This document shows positions 9,012 to 18,227 of a stretch of DNA of 59,136 bases, piece after piece (within the stretch, counting starts at the first letter, position 1; every line of letters starts with the position of its first letter). A program made the translations under genes and the position numbers. Source of the stretch: Thermodesulfobacteriota bacterium (lineage in GTDB: Bacteria; Desulfobacterota_D; UBA1144); assembly GCA_030835345.1 (NCBI GenBank), contig JAURPH010000002.1:1-59136 (forward strand), written 5' to 3'. The notes under the pieces are model-generated. The model saw only the letters and a list, made by a program, of their open reading frames with translations, had not been told where the DNA came from and ran no database searches.

Positions 9012-9188
9012 ATGTTTAATGGATTTAATTTTTTGATTAATAATTTTATAAAGTTACCTATAATCAGGTCTATTCCATTGATATTATTAACAATTTTTAT
9101 ATATCCTTTAAGTGTAGTAATTTTGATACTATTAAAATTATTTACTATTATTACAGTTTTATTTAAAAAGGTTTTTAGAAATGCTTAA
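9012..9188 (+). CDS. Small hydrophobic protein (58 aa) upstream of uppS
   Basis: Not recognised. An ATG at 9012 lies 2 bases after the macB-permease stop. The frame encodes 58 residues from MFNGFNFLI to KKVFRNA, with a hydrophobic stretch from about residue 20 to 51 (IPLILLTIFIYPLSVVIL, then ILLKLFTIITVLF) that could form one or two membrane helices, ending in a short basic tail. Its stop lies 8 bases inside uppS, the arrangement expected for translational coupling, and it fills a gap of 171 bases that otherwise has no content. No ribosome binding site is obvious. Function unknown; it could be a lineage-specific envelope peptide. Confidence 0.4.
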   Translation: MFNGFNFLINNFIKLPIIRSIPLILLTIFIYPLSVVILILLKLFTIITVLFKKVFRNA

Positions 9189-9861
9189 CACATTAAATCA
9201 TATAGCAATAATAATGGACGGGAATAGAAGGTGGGCCAAGAAAAATAAATTAGATCAAATAGAAGGGCATAGGAAAGGAATCGAAACAGCTAAGTTTATT
9301 GCCAAACATTGTCATAATAAAAATATTAAAGAGTTAACACTTTATGCATTTTCTATGCAAAACTGGAAAAGGCCTAAGCTTGAGATAAAATCTTTACTGA
9401 AACTATTCTCTACTTTATTTGAAGATAAATCTCATTTCTTTATAAAAAATAATTTTAAATTTAATCCAATTGGTAGAATTGATCAGCTAAACGAAGCAGT
9501 GAAGATTAAAATAAACTCTTTGAAGGAGAAAACTAAAGCTAATAATGCAATGACTATAAATGTTGCAATAAATTATGGTGGTATTGAAGAAATAATTGAT
9601 ACTTATGAGAGAATTGCATTGAATAATGAAAAGAATATTAATCGAAAAATTTTAAAGAAATATTCCTACTTACCAGAAAGCAATGAAATTGACTTAATTA
9701 TAAGAACAGGCGGGTATAGTCGCTTATCAAATTTTTTAAATCTTCATAATTCATATTCAGAATTAGAAATAAGCAATATACTTTGGCCAGACTTTAATCA
9801 AGAGAACTTGGAGGAAATTCTCTCAAAATACAAAAAAATTGAAAGGAATTATGGTAAATAA
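9181..9861 (+). CDS. uppS: Isoprenyl transferase (undecaprenyl pyrophosphate synthase)
   Basis: cis-Prenyltransferase that extends farnesyl diphosphate with isopentenyl diphosphate to make the C55 lipid carrier for peptidoglycan and other envelope glycans. At 226 residues it is normal or slightly short. The N-terminal NHIAIIMDGNRRWA contains the catalytic Asp and diphosphate-binding GNxRW. Also seen are GHRKGIE, LTLYAFSMQNWKRP, the IIRTGGYSRLSNF block and LWPDF near the end. Its 3' end overlaps dxr by 11 bases. In most bacteria cdsA lies between uppS and dxr; it is absent here. Confidence 0.94.
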   Translation: MLNTLNHIAIIMDGNRRWAKKNKLDQIEGHRKGIETAKFIAKHCHNKNIKELTLYAFSMQNWKRPKLEIKSLLKLFSTLFEDKSHFFIKNNFKFNPIGRIDQLNEAVKIKINSLKEKTKANNAMTINVAINYGGIEEIIDTYERIALNNEKNINRKILKKYSYLPESNEIDLIIRTGGYSRLSNFLNLHNSYSELEISNILWPDFNQENLEEILSKYKKIERNYGK

Positions 9862-11008
9862 AAAAAAGGTTTCTATAATAGGTTCAACTGGTTTTATTGG
9901 GAAGCAGGTTCTCAATGTTATAGACAAGCAGCGATGTTTTAAAGTTGAATTGTTATCTTGTAATAAAAATATTAAAGAATTAAAGAAACAAATATTGAAA
10001 TATGAGCCAACAAAGATTTATATAGAATGTAAAAAAGCACGAGAAAAATTTAAGGGGTATAGGTTTAAATATAAGCTTAATATTATAGAAAAAAAATCAG
10101 AGTTAAATAATTTTATATCATCAAATAAGAATGATATTCTAGTTGCTTCATCATCTGGAATTAATTCTATTGATACAGTTATAGCAGCGATTAAAAAGCA
10201 AAAAAAAATTTGTGTAGCAAGTAAAGAAATTTTCCTCCTATACGGCGAGGAAATTATGAAAATTTCAAAAAAATTTAACAATAAAATAATCCCTATAGAC
10301 AGTGAACATTCTGGAATTTTTCAGCTTTTAGAAAGTAATAAGGCAGAAGATATTAAAAAGATTTATATTACTGCTTCAGGTGGCCCATTTTATGGGAAAA
10401 AAATAAAGGATTTTTCAAAGATTAAGAAAGAAGATGCCCTAAATCATCCAACATGGAAAATGGGAGATAAAATTACAATTGATTCAGCAACTCTTATGAA
10501 TAAAGGCATTGAGATAATTGAAGCGGCAACAATTTTTAATGTATCAAGCGATAAGATATACCCAATTATAGATAAACAAAGTAAAATCCATTCGATTGTT
10601 GAATTCATTGACGGAAACTACTTATTTTGTGCGAGTACAAATGACATGAGAATCCCGATTAGTTATGCATTAAACTACCCTAATAAAGTAAATTTTAAGA
10701 GTAAAACTACTGATAATTTCTTAGAAAATCTTTCACTAGCAAAAATTAACGAAAAAGATCATAAAGCTTTCAGGCTTATTAGGTATGCATTAAAGAAGGG
10801 AGGCTCTACTATAGCTGTTCTTAATGCTGCGAACAATATTGCTGTGAATGAATTTTTAGATGAAAGAATTAAGTTTATAGATATTCTTAAAGTCGTGGAA
10901 AAAGTAATTAAGCTTCATACTCCAATTTACAATTACAAACTAAATAAAATACTTAATATATATAAAAAAACAGAAAATCTTACTCGAAAAATTTGCAATA
11001 AGTTATAA
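9851..11008 (+). CDS. dxr: 1-Deoxy-D-xylulose 5-phosphate reductoisomerase
   Basis: NADPH-dependent second enzyme of the MEP isoprenoid pathway. The 385-residue product starts MVNKKKVSIIGSTGFIGKQ, with the NADPH loop GSTGFIG, and has the substrate/metal block IPIDSEHSGIFQLLES, the flexible loop ITASGGPFYG, and HPTWKMGDKITIDSATLMNKG, the family signature. I chose ATG 9851, preceded by GAAAGGAA; a TTG at 9839 is less likely. It overlaps uppS by 11 bases and is followed 6 bases later by rseP, so isoprenoid and envelope functions are transcriptionally linked. Confidence 0.94.
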   Translation: MVNKKKVSIIGSTGFIGKQVLNVIDKQRCFKVELLSCNKNIKELKKQILKYEPTKIYIECKKAREKFKGYRFKYKLNIIEKKSELNNFISSNKNDILVASSSGINSIDTVIAAIKKQKKICVASKEIFLLYGEEIMKISKKFNNKIIPIDSEHSGIFQLLESNKAEDIKKIYITASGGPFYGKKIKDFSKIKKEDALNHPTWKMGDKITIDSATLMNKGIEIIEAATIFNVSSDKIYPIIDKQSKIHSIVEFIDGNYLFCASTNDMRIPISYALNYPNKVNFKSKTTDNFLENLSLAKINEKDHKAFRLIRYALKKGGSTIAVLNAANNIAVNEFLDERIKFIDILKVVEKVIKLHTPIYNYKLNKILNIYKKTENLTRKICNKL

Positions 11009-11014
11009 TGTAGT

Positions 11015-12313
11015 ATGTCATTGTTATATTTCTTTCTCATAATTGCTTTTCTAATTTTTATTCATGAATTAGGTCATCTTTTAGCTGCAAAATGGGCAAA
11101 TGTAAAAGTTGAAAATTTTTCAATTGGGTTTGGTCCTAAAATTTTTAAATTTAATATAGGAGAAACTGAATATTCGCTATCACTCCTTCCTTTAGGTGGT
11201 TATGTAAAGATGCAAGGTGAGTCTCCCGAAATTACTCCAACTGGTAAAACAATTGATCCAAATAGAAGCTATCAAAATATTCCAAATTATAAAAAACAAA
11301 TTATTTTATTAGCTGGACCTTTAATGAATCTTTTATTGCCGTTTGTATTATTTCCTCTAATTTATATAAATGGTATAGAGGTGCCAAAATATTTAACCGA
11401 TAAGGTAATAGTTGAAGACAGATTAGTGTTGGATAGTAGAACAACTTTAATTAAAAATGATCTAATCATTTCAATTAATGATAGTAAAATTGATTCTTGG
11501 CAGGATTTTTATTCAATTAATGACAATAGTTTGAATGAAGAAATTTCACTAGAAATTATTAGAGGGAATGAAATAAAAAACCTAAAATTAAATTTAGAAA
11601 AATCTGATTTAAAAAACTTAATTAAACCGAATTTCAAGCCTGTAATAGGGAATATAATGCCAAGCTCGCTTGCCGAAAAAAATGGGATAATGATTAATGA
11701 TGAGATTTTAAAAATAAATAATTACAATATATCTTCATGGGCTAGTTTGGTCACTTACCTCAAGGACTCTAAAGAAACGACTATGAATTTCGTCATAAAT
11801 AGAAACAACACCCTATTATCAAAAGAGATAACTTTTAAGTCTTCCAACAATAAAGTCCTCGGTATATCACCCAAAATAGAAACTTTAAAAGAATCTTTGG
11901 GATTTACTGATAGTGTTAGTAGAGCATATGCAAAATCTGTAGAAACAATAAAGTTGATTTTTTTTGGCATAATGGATCTTTTAGGGAAATTGTTTAGTAC
12001 AGATTCTAGTGCAACAAATATAAAAGATTCTCTTGCTGGACCAATAGCAATTGCAAAATATTCTGGTGCTGCGGCAGAAAAAGGAATTAATGCAGTACTT
12101 CAATTTACAATAATTATTAGTATTAATTTAGGAATAATAAACTTATTGCCAATTCCCCTTTTAGATGGTGGTCATATTTTCCTAAATAGTATTGAAATGA
12201 TTACAAGAAGAAAAATTAATCCTAAAGTATTAAATTTCATAAATAAAATTGGATTTGCAATACTTATAAGTTTAATGATTTTTGCAATATATAACGATAT
12301 AATGAATCTTTAA
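11015..12313 (+). CDS. rseP: RIP metalloprotease RseP (site-2 protease)
   Basis: Inner-membrane zinc protease that cleaves substrates within the membrane, such as anti-sigma factors and leftover signal peptides. 432 residues. The zinc site HELGH is at residues 17-21 in the first helix; the third ligand lies in LLPIPLLDGGHIF near the C-terminus. A PDZ region occupies the middle (around IMPSSLAEKNGIMINDEILK), preceded by a second, more divergent PDZ-like part. It closes the uppS-dxr-rseP cluster. bamA, which often follows, is not here. The stop codon overlaps the 3' end of the convergent hemQ-like gene by 4 bases. Confidence 0.92.
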   Translation: MSLLYFFLIIAFLIFIHELGHLLAAKWANVKVENFSIGFGPKIFKFNIGETEYSLSLLPLGGYVKMQGESPEITPTGKTIDPNRSYQNIPNYKKQIILLAGPLMNLLLPFVLFPLIYINGIEVPKYLTDKVIVEDRLVLDSRTTLIKNDLIISINDSKIDSWQDFYSINDNSLNEEISLEIIRGNEIKNLKLNLEKSDLKNLIKPNFKPVIGNIMPSSLAEKNGIMINDEILKINNYNISSWASLVTYLKDSKETTMNFVINRNNTLLSKEITFKSSNNKVLGISPKIETLKESLGFTDSVSRAYAKSVETIKLIFFGIMDLLGKLFSTDSSATNIKDSLAGPIAIAKYSGAAAEKGINAVLQFTIIISINLGIINLLPIPLLDGGHIFLNSIEMITRRKINPKVLNFINKIGFAILISLMIFAIYNDIMNL

Positions 12314-13008
12314 TCAAAAAGCTTCTTCAAGCCTGATAAATCTTTATGAATACAAGTTATTATAGGAACATCTCTTTCTGTAAAAGCTCTTGCTTTTTGA
12401 GATCTCATTTCCTCAACTAAATCTAAAAAATCTTCTGGATAATCAGTCTCAAAAGAAACAACCTGTTCTTGATCATCTATTCCAAAAGAATATGATGTGT
12501 TGATACTTATTGATGGGTATCTATGGCCTGTTCCGATATGTTCGGTCATCATTTCTTGCCTCTTTGCTTTAGATAACAAATACCATTCAACTTTTTTTAC
12601 AAAAGGATAAATAATTAAATACTTCTTTTTTTTTGGCTTAATTTTAATCCTTGTTCCCTCTTGATCAATATTTTTATTCTTACTTACATATTGAGAGTGC
12701 TTAGTCATTGATAGAAAGGAATACGGCGTAGAGATATATGGGCCTAGTCCAGTTTTTAATATATCTAAGGACATTGCCTCGAAAAGCTCAAGTGAATCTC
12801 CTACTCTCCAAAACATAAAATCAGTTTCAGGTCTATAACCGAGTGTTGAATACATATTTAAAGTTAAAGATTTGTCATATTTTTTCAAAACCTTTTTAAG
12901 CTTTGACCATATATCTGACTTCTTTTTTTTTGTTAGCAAATACCAATCTGGTAAAAATTTAAAAAAAGAATAATTTATATATTGTCTACCACTAGGCTCT
13001 CTTGTCAT
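12310..13008 (-). CDS. hemQ: Chlorite dismutase-family protein, HemQ-like coproheme decarboxylase
   Basis: 232 residues of the chlorite dismutase/HemQ family. The strongest signal is the block EHIGTGHRYPSISINTSYSF, followed directly by GIDDQEQVVSFETDYPEDFL; these are among the most conserved stretches of the family. HemQ converts iron-coproporphyrin III to heme b by two oxidative decarboxylations. True chlorite dismutases are much rarer and need a distal Arg that I cannot place with certainty, so HemQ is the more likely role. It starts directly after the UPF0173 gene stop (13009) and shares its promoter. Its presence in a diderm is worth noting. Confidence 0.8.
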   Translation of the reverse strand: MTREPSGRQYINYSFFKFLPDWYLLTKKKKSDIWSKLKKVLKKYDKSLTLNMYSTLGYRPETDFMFWRVGDSLELFEAMSLDILKTGLGPYISTPYSFLSMTKHSQYVSKNKNIDQEGTRIKIKPKKKKYLIIYPFVKKVEWYLLSKAKRQEMMTEHIGTGHRYPSISINTSYSFGIDDQEQVVSFETDYPEDFLDLVEEMRSQKARAFTERDVPIITCIHKDLSGLKKLFD

Positions 13009-13728
13009 TTAAATCTTCTCACCTGGTTTCATTATAATAACTTCTGATTTACTTTGAGATTCAACTAATGTTTTAAATTCATCTGGAGAACCCGTTAATA
13101 CAGGAAATGTTCCATAATGCATAGGAATATATGAATCAGAATTAATAAGACTTGTTGCCATTGCAGCTTCCTTAGCTCCCATTGTGAAATGGTCGCCTAT
13201 TGGAATTATAGTTAAATCAGGTTGGTGTAAATCCCTAATGAGAGACATATCACCAAATATAGATGTATCCCCAGCATGATAAATTGAGTATTTCTCATCA
13301 AAGTTAAGGATCATGCCAGCTGCAAGACCTCCGTAAACTAAATTATCTTTAGAAGCATCTGAAATACCTGAACCATGTATAGCATTTACCATTGAAATGG
13401 AAAGATTATCAAATACCTGAGTCCCACCATGATTCATTGGTGAAACATTAGCAATATCTTTTGTGCCTAACCAATTACATATTTCAAAATTTGCAATACA
13501 TTTTGCATTAGTGTTAGCTTTTAATATTTCTATTGAGTCTCCAACATGGTCGAAATGTCCATGGGTTATTAGAACAAAATCAATTTTCCCAATAGATTCA
13601 ACGGTTTCATTGGTTGAAGGATTGTCGATTAGCCAAGGGTCTATAATTATCCTTTGACCACTATTGGTTTCAAATAAAAAAGATGAATGCCCAATATAAT
13701 GAATTGTTACATTTTTATTATTAATCAT
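13009..13728 (-). CDS. UPF0173 family metal-dependent hydrolase (metallo-beta-lactamase fold)
   Basis: 239 residues. The N-terminus IHYIGHSSFLFETNSGQRII and the metal site THGHFDHVGD (His56, His58, Asp60, His61) define the UPF0173/YtkL group of small MBL-fold hydrolases. Further metal ligands are likely in IHGSG, YHAGDTSIFG and PMHYGTFPVLTGSP. The natural substrate of this group is not established. A GGAG ribosome binding site precedes the ATG, and a good promoter lies upstream on the minus strand. The hemQ-like gene follows without a gap. Confidence 0.9.
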   Translation of the reverse strand: MINNKNVTIHYIGHSSFLFETNSGQRIIIDPWLIDNPSTNETVESIGKIDFVLITHGHFDHVGDSIEILKANTNAKCIANFEICNWLGTKDIANVSPMNHGGTQVFDNLSISMVNAIHGSGISDASKDNLVYGGLAAGMILNFDEKYSIYHAGDTSIFGDMSLIRDLHQPDLTIIPIGDHFTMGAKEAAMATSLINSDSYIPMHYGTFPVLTGSPDEFKTLVESQSKSEVIIMKPGEKI

Positions 13729-13761
13729 ATATGCTCCACGTCGGGTTAGAAAATCTATGTT

Positions 13762-13790
13762 ATGATATACGAAAAAAAAAGTGAGTTCAA
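13762..13790 (-). promoter_or_regulatory. Sigma-70-type promoter for the UPF0173-hemQ operon
   Basis: Read on the minus strand: TTGAAC (13790-13785), a 17-base spacer containing nine T, then TATCAT (13767-13762). Four of six and five of six bases match the consensus at ideal spacing. Transcription would start near 13755, about 27 bases before the start codon, which has a GGAG ribosome binding site. Confidence 0.5.
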
Positions 13791-13796
13791 ATTACA

Positions 13797-15053
13797 TTGC
13801 TAGATACAAATTTTATATTCAACAATATCAATGAGGTAAAAGAAAATCTTTTAAACCAAGGTTTTAAATTTGATAGTGACTCCTTCAACGTAGTTTATCA
13901 AAAAAGAAAAGAGTTAATCACACAAGTAGAAGCCTTAAAACAAGAACAAAATAAGTTTACAAAAGAAATATCCAAGCAAAAAAGAAAACCTAATGAAAAA
14001 GAATTATTAGGAATAAAAGAATTAATTGAGAAAATAAAAATCTTAGATTCTCAGAGAAAATTAGTCGAAGATGATCTTGCAACTATTACCTTAGGAATCC
14101 CTAATTTATGTGATTCAACAGTGCCAATAGGTAAAAATGAGGAATTTAATGTTGAAATAACAAAATATGGGAGAATACCGAAGTTTGATTATGAACCTCT
14201 TGATCATACAGAAATTGGTAAAAAGTTAAACTTATTTGACTTGGAAAGAGCCTCCAAAATAACAGGTTCTAGGTTTAATATATATCGTGGCGAAGGAGCA
14301 AAGCTTGAGAGGGCACTGATTAATTTCATGTTAGATTTCCACTCAAAAAATGGCTATGAGGAGATTTTTCCACCTTTTATTTGTAATGACAAGAGCTTTG
14401 TAGGTACAGGAAATTTACCTAAATTTGAAGAAGATTTGTTTAAACTTAGTAATAGCAACTACTATTTGATACCCACTGCTGAAGTACCTGTAACGAATAT
14501 GTATGCAGATGAAGTTATTGATAAAAAGAATCTCCCTTTAAATTTTGTTGCTTTTAGTGCTTGTTTTAGATCTGAAGCGGGATCTTATGGTAAAGATGTT
14601 AAAGGACTGATTAGACAGCATCAATTCAATAAAGTCGAATTGGTAAAAATTACTTCTGAAGAAAATTCCCAAGAAGAGCATGAAAAACTTACTAATGATG
14701 CCTGCTCAATACTAAATGAACTAGAGTTACCATACAGAAAAGTTTTACTCTGTACTGGTGATACAAGTTTTTCCTCTAATAAAACATATGACTTAGAGGT
14801 GTGGCTACCCTCAGAGAAAAAATACAGAGAAATTTCATCATGTTCAAATTTCAAGGATTTCCAAGCTCGAAGAGCCAATATCAAAATAAAATCCAACAAT
14901 AAAGTTGAATTTGCAAATACTATAAATGGATCTGGTCTAGCTATAGGTCGAACACTAGTTGCTATAATTGAAAATTTTCAACAAAAAGATGGTAGCATTA
15001 AGATTCCAAATAAATTACAACCTTATTTTAACAACAAAACGCATATCAAATAA
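13797..15053 (+). CDS. serS: Serine--tRNA ligase
   Basis: Class II aminoacyl-tRNA synthetase charging tRNA-Ser; its partner tRNA-Ser(UGA) is also in this window. 418 residues. The N-terminal coiled-coil arm (about residues 25-100, LKQEQNKFTKEISKQKRK) precedes the catalytic core: motif 2 FRSEAGSYGKDVKGLIRQHQ and motif 3 NGSGLAIGRTLVAIIEN. The TTE-type serine-binding loop reads IPTAEVPVTN. The start is a TTG at 13797, giving MLD at the N-terminus as in most SerRS. A TATGAT box lies at 13761 but without a matching -35. Confidence 0.95.
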   Translation: MLDTNFIFNNINEVKENLLNQGFKFDSDSFNVVYQKRKELITQVEALKQEQNKFTKEISKQKRKPNEKELLGIKELIEKIKILDSQRKLVEDDLATITLGIPNLCDSTVPIGKNEEFNVEITKYGRIPKFDYEPLDHTEIGKKLNLFDLERASKITGSRFNIYRGEGAKLERALINFMLDFHSKNGYEEIFPPFICNDKSFVGTGNLPKFEEDLFKLSNSNYYLIPTAEVPVTNMYADEVIDKKNLPLNFVAFSACFRSEAGSYGKDVKGLIRQHQFNKVELVKITSEENSQEEHEKLTNDACSILNELELPYRKVLLCTGDTSFSSNKTYDLEVWLPSEKKYREISSCSNFKDFQARRANIKIKSNNKVEFANTINGSGLAIGRTLVAIIENFQQKDGSIKIPNKLQPYFNNKTHIK

Positions 15054-15115
15054 ATTCAAATTGCATTAAATGTTTTATTAGTTAGATTACTTTCAAACGA
15101 ATCGGAGGTGAAGTA

Positions 15116-15325
15116 ATGAGAACTTTAGATGTAGTTGTTGCAATACTTCTAGTAGTTGGTGGTTTAAATTGGGGCTTAGTTGGTTTATTTAACTTTGATC
15201 TAGTTGAAACATTATTTGCTAGCATTCCTGCTGTCCAGCAAGCAGTCTATGTACTAGTTGGTTTATCAGCTGTATATCAGATTATTGGGTTAAAAGGAAT
15301 TCAAACTAGATGGAACGTTAAGTAG
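15116..15325 (+). CDS. DUF378 family small membrane protein
   Basis: 69 residues with two membrane helices (about 5-28 and 42-60). The sequence VVGGLNWGLVGLFNFDLVE is the DUF378 (YuzA-like) signature, and the C-terminal VYVLVGLSAVYQIIG is the second helix. Function of the family is unknown. A very strong ribosome binding site (GGAGGTG, 15105-15111) suggests high expression. A candidate promoter (TTGCAT at 15061 and TAGATT at 15083, 16-base spacer) is weaker. The stop codon directly abuts the end of frr on the opposite strand. Confidence 0.88.
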   Translation: MRTLDVVVAILLVVGGLNWGLVGLFNFDLVETLFASIPAVQQAVYVLVGLSAVYQIIGLKGIQTRWNVK

Positions 15326-15880
15326 CTAAATATTAGTTATTTCTTTTTCTTTAATTGATGTTTCATCACTAATTTTTTGTATAAATATATCAGTCTGGTC
15401 CTGAATTTTCTTTAGGCCAGACTTTTCTTGGTCTTCTGTTATTTCTTTATTCTTAAGACATTTCTTTATTTCATCATTTGCCTCTTTCCTAACATTTCTA
15501 ACTGAAACTTTGAATGCTTCTGATTGCTTATTAAGAAACTTGACCAACTCTTGCCTTCTTTCTTGAGTTAACGGTGGAACATTAATAATTATTACACCAT
15601 CGTCATTGTTTGGATTGAACCCTAAATCAGATTTTTGTATAGATTTTACAACTTCATCGGCAACTGATGCATCATAGGGGGTAAGAATAATAGTTGAAGC
15701 TTCATTAGTATTTATGTTACATAATTGATTAAGCGGAGTTTGAGCACCATAATAATCAACTTTAATATCATCAAATATTGATTTACTAACTGCTCCCCCT
15801 CTAATCTTGGATAATTCTTTTTGAAAAGAGCTATAAGCTCTATCCATTTTTGATTCACATTCTTTAATTATTGATTCCAT
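15326..15880 (-). CDS. frr: Ribosome recycling factor
   Basis: Splits post-termination ribosomes together with EF-G. 184 residues, normal length. Visible family features: the N-terminal helix ECESKMDRAYSSFQKELSKI, the segment RGGAVSKSIFDDIKVDYYG with the conserved Tyr-Tyr-Gly, TPLNQLCNI, and the C-terminal VSVRNVRKEANDEIKK helix, all matching RRF's three-helix bundle plus hinge domain. It is the last gene of the rpsB-tsf-pyrH-frr cluster, 8 bases after pyrH. Confidence 0.95.
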   Translation of the reverse strand: MESIIKECESKMDRAYSSFQKELSKIRGGAVSKSIFDDIKVDYYGAQTPLNQLCNINTNEASTIILTPYDASVADEVVKSIQKSDLGFNPNNDDGVIIINVPPLTQERRQELVKFLNKQSEAFKVSVRNVRKEANDEIKKCLKNKEITEDQEKSGLKKIQDQTDIFIQKISDETSIKEKEITNI

Positions 15881-15888
15881 ACTTTACC

Positions 15889-16608
15889 TCAACTAACTGT
15901 GGTACCAACTTTCTTTCCTTGTACGATCTTCTTTATATTGTTTCTTTCAAACAAATTAAAGACACAAATTGGTATATTGTTATCTTTGCATAATGATATC
16001 GCAGTTGAATCCATTATTTCAAGCTCTTTTTCCAGAACTTGCATATATTTAAGACTCTTAAACATTTTAGCATTTTTATACTTATGAGGATCTTTGTCAT
16101 AAACACCATTTACCTTAGTTGCTTTCAGAATAATTTCGGCATTAATCTCTAATGCCCTTAAGGAGGCTGCAGTATCAGTAGTAAAATATGGATTACCAGT
16201 ACCCGCTGCAAAAATTACTACTCTTCCCTTTTCTAAGTGTCGCATAGCCCTTCTTTGAATATATGGCTCTGCAACCCTATTCAGCTCCAATGCTGACTGA
16301 ACTCTTGTTGTTAGCCCTTCTTTCTCTAAAAAATGCTGGAGTGCTATAGAGTTAATCGCTGTTGCAAGCATTCCCATATAGTCTGCAGTAGTTCTGTCCA
16401 TGCCTTTAGCAGCTGCCGAAACTCCTCTATAAATATTGCCTGCACCAATAACAATTGAAACTTGAACACCGAGCTTGTGAACCTCTGCAATTTCTTTTGC
16501 TATCCTTTCTAATGTATCGTTGTCGATACCATAACCTTGTGACCCTTGAAGAGCCTCTCCGCTCAATTTTAAAAGAATTCTTGAATAATGTGGTGATTTA
16601 CTCGCCAT
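15889..16608 (-). CDS. pyrH: UMP kinase
   Basis: Hexameric bacterial UMP kinase (amino acid kinase fold) that makes UDP from UMP. 239 residues from ATG 16608: [20 protein letters not shown] is the standard N-terminus, with KLSGEAL in the phosphate-binding loop. [28 protein letters not shown] and the catalytic/ATP block [20 protein letters not shown] follow. A longer frame extends upstream but lies within tsf. The start overlaps the end of tsf by 11 bases, implying coupled translation in the conserved rpsB-tsf-pyrH-frr order. Confidence 0.96.
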   Translation of the reverse strand: MASKSPHYSRILLKLSGEALQGSQGYGIDNDTLERIAKEIAEVHKLGVQVSIVIGAGNIYRGVSAAAKGMDRTTADYMGMLATAINSIALQHFLEKEGLTTRVQSALELNRVAEPYIQRRAMRHLEKGRVVIFAAGTGNPYFTTDTAASLRALEINAEIILKATKVNGVYDKDPHKYKNAKMFKSLKYMQVLEKELEIMDSTAISLCKDNNIPICVFNLFERNNIKKIVQGKKVGTTVS

Positions 16609-17215
16609 CTTGACTAGTTTCACCCACCTGGAATCTGGTAAACCTGGAGATATGAATATTCTCACCAAGCTTGGCAATCAGTTGGTTCAGTAAATCTTTA
16701 ATTTTTAATTTTGAATCACGGATATATACCTGATCAAGCAAACATACTTCTTCAAGTATCTTATTTAGCTTCCCTTCTATCATTTTTTCTGCTACTTCGG
16801 GTTTTTTACCTTGCTCTTCTACTTGAGCAGAAATTATTCTTTTTTCATCTTCAACAAAAGTTCCAGGTATTTTATCAGATGATACAAATTGTGGAGCGGA
16901 TGCAGCAATTTGCATACAAATCTCTTTGGCAAAATCTTGAAATTCTTGATTTCTTGCAACGAAATCGGTTTCACAATTTATTTCAAGCATTACTCCAATC
17001 TTCCCACCAGCATGAATATAAGAAAACACTAATCCTTCCAAAGTATCTCTTCCACTTTTTTTATCTACCTTAGAAAGACCTTTTATCTTTAAAATCTCTA
17101 TAGCTTTTTCAATGTCGCCACTAGTTTCTTCTAATGCTTTTTTACAATCTAATAAAGGAGCGGAAGTTTTCCCTCTGAGCTCTTTTACCAATGCTGCTGA
17201 AATATTGTCTGACAT
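16598..17215 (-). CDS. tsf: Elongation factor Ts
   Basis: Nucleotide exchange factor for EF-Tu. 205 residues, clearly shorter than the 283 residues of E. coli, and close to the short Thermus-type form with a single core subdomain. The N-terminal UBA-like domain ([20 protein letters not shown]) is intact, and the key Asp-Phe block appears as [18 protein letters not shown], which includes the TDFVAR EF-Tu contact. A C-terminal dimerisation-like part around [18 protein letters not shown] is also typical. It lies 5 bases after rpsB. Confidence 0.95.
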   Translation of the reverse strand: MSDNISAALVKELRGKTSAPLLDCKKALEETSGDIEKAIEILKIKGLSKVDKKSGRDTLEGLVFSYIHAGGKIGVMLEINCETDFVARNQEFQDFAKEICMQIAASAPQFVSSDKIPGTFVEDEKRIISAQVEEQGKKPEVAEKMIEGKLNKILEEVCLLDQVYIRDSKLKIKDLLNQLIAKLGENIHISRFTRFQVGETSQDGE

Positions 17216-17220
17216 AATTT

Positions 17221-18120
17221 TTATTCTTCAGAATCAGGCTTTTTATCGTCGCCATAGACTATAGATTCTTGATCATTTTCTTGAGTATTAGACTTAAATA
17301 CAAAAGCTTTTCTCTCAACTACATAAGATGACTCATTCTCATCTTTATCTTTTGTTATCTCGCCTGATTGAACCCTTTGCATAAAAGAATGCTTACCTTC
17401 TTCACAGGCATTGGCAATTTTTTCAACACAAAGCTTTACGGCTCTGATTGCATCATCATTACTAGGAATTACATAATCTGCATCTGCAGGATTAGAATTA
17501 GTATCTACAATTCCTACTATAGGAATGCCAATTTTTCTAGCCTCTTTTATTGCTATATCCTCTTTCCTTGTATCAACGACAAATAAAGCACCTGGCATTT
17601 TTTTCATATTAAGAATACCATTTAATAAATATTCCAATTTCTCCATTTCTCTTCCTAATGTGATTTGCTCTTTTTTTGGAAGATTATCCATTTCACCATC
17701 ATCTTTTAATTTTTTAAGTTGTATTAAATATTCAACTCTCGATCTTATGGTATTAAAATTTGTAAGGGTTCCGCCTAACCATCTTGAATTAACAAATGGC
17801 ATGTCGCATCTTAAAGCTTCTTCGCCAATTACGGCCTGAGCTTGTTTTTTAGTTCCAACAAACAATATCTCTTTTCCATTGGAGACAACATCTCTTATAA
17901 AATCATAGGCCTTAATAAAAGACTTCAATGTTTTTTGAAGATCAATTATATGTATTCCATTACGAGCCCCATAAATATATTCTTTCATGGCAGGATTCCA
18001 TTGACTTGATTGATGGCCAAAATGGACACCGGCTTCTAATAATTGCTTCATTGTAATGACACCTTCTTCGTTAGGTGTTTCGGAAGATTGTTGAATGTTT
18101 TGCTCTAGATTCTCGCTCAT
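17221..18120 (-). CDS. rpsB: 30S ribosomal protein uS2, with N- and C-terminal extensions
   Basis: 299 residues from ATG 18120. The conserved core starts at about residue 24 with [14 protein letters not shown] and contains [55 protein letters not shown] and [20 protein letters not shown]. Typical uS2 is about 240-260 residues. The extra length is a Gln/Ser/Glu-rich N-terminal tail and an acidic C-terminal tail of about 50 residues, both low in complexity. An upstream in-frame extension runs into the tRNA-Ser region and is not used. It heads the rpsB-tsf-pyrH-frr operon and is divergent from tRNA-Ser, with about 107 bases between them; I see no convincing promoter pair there. Confidence 0.95.
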   Translation of the reverse strand: MSENLEQNIQQSSETPNEEGVITMKQLLEAGVHFGHQSSQWNPAMKEYIYGARNGIHIIDLQKTLKSFIKAYDFIRDVVSNGKEILFVGTKKQAQAVIGEEALRCDMPFVNSRWLGGTLTNFNTIRSRVEYLIQLKKLKDDGEMDNLPKKEQITLGREMEKLEYLLNGILNMKKMPGALFVVDTRKEDIAIKEARKIGIPIVGIVDTNSNPADADYVIPSNDDAIRAVKLCVEKIANACEEGKHSFMQRVQSGEITKDKDENESSYVVERKAFVFKSNTQENDQESIVYGDDKKPDSEE

Positions 18121-18227
18121 AATATAAGCTGAAAAGTTAACACAAATAACATCAAAATCAAATACAAAAAATAATATTTCTATAGTAAAGTTTGATTTAT
18201 GATTTAAAATATAAAACTTAACATATT

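Noticed and set aside
18121-18227. Promoter pair between rpsB and tRNA-Ser
   Set aside because: TTGATT (18192) and TATAAA (18210) are only 12 bases apart; no pair with proper spacing was found on either strand.
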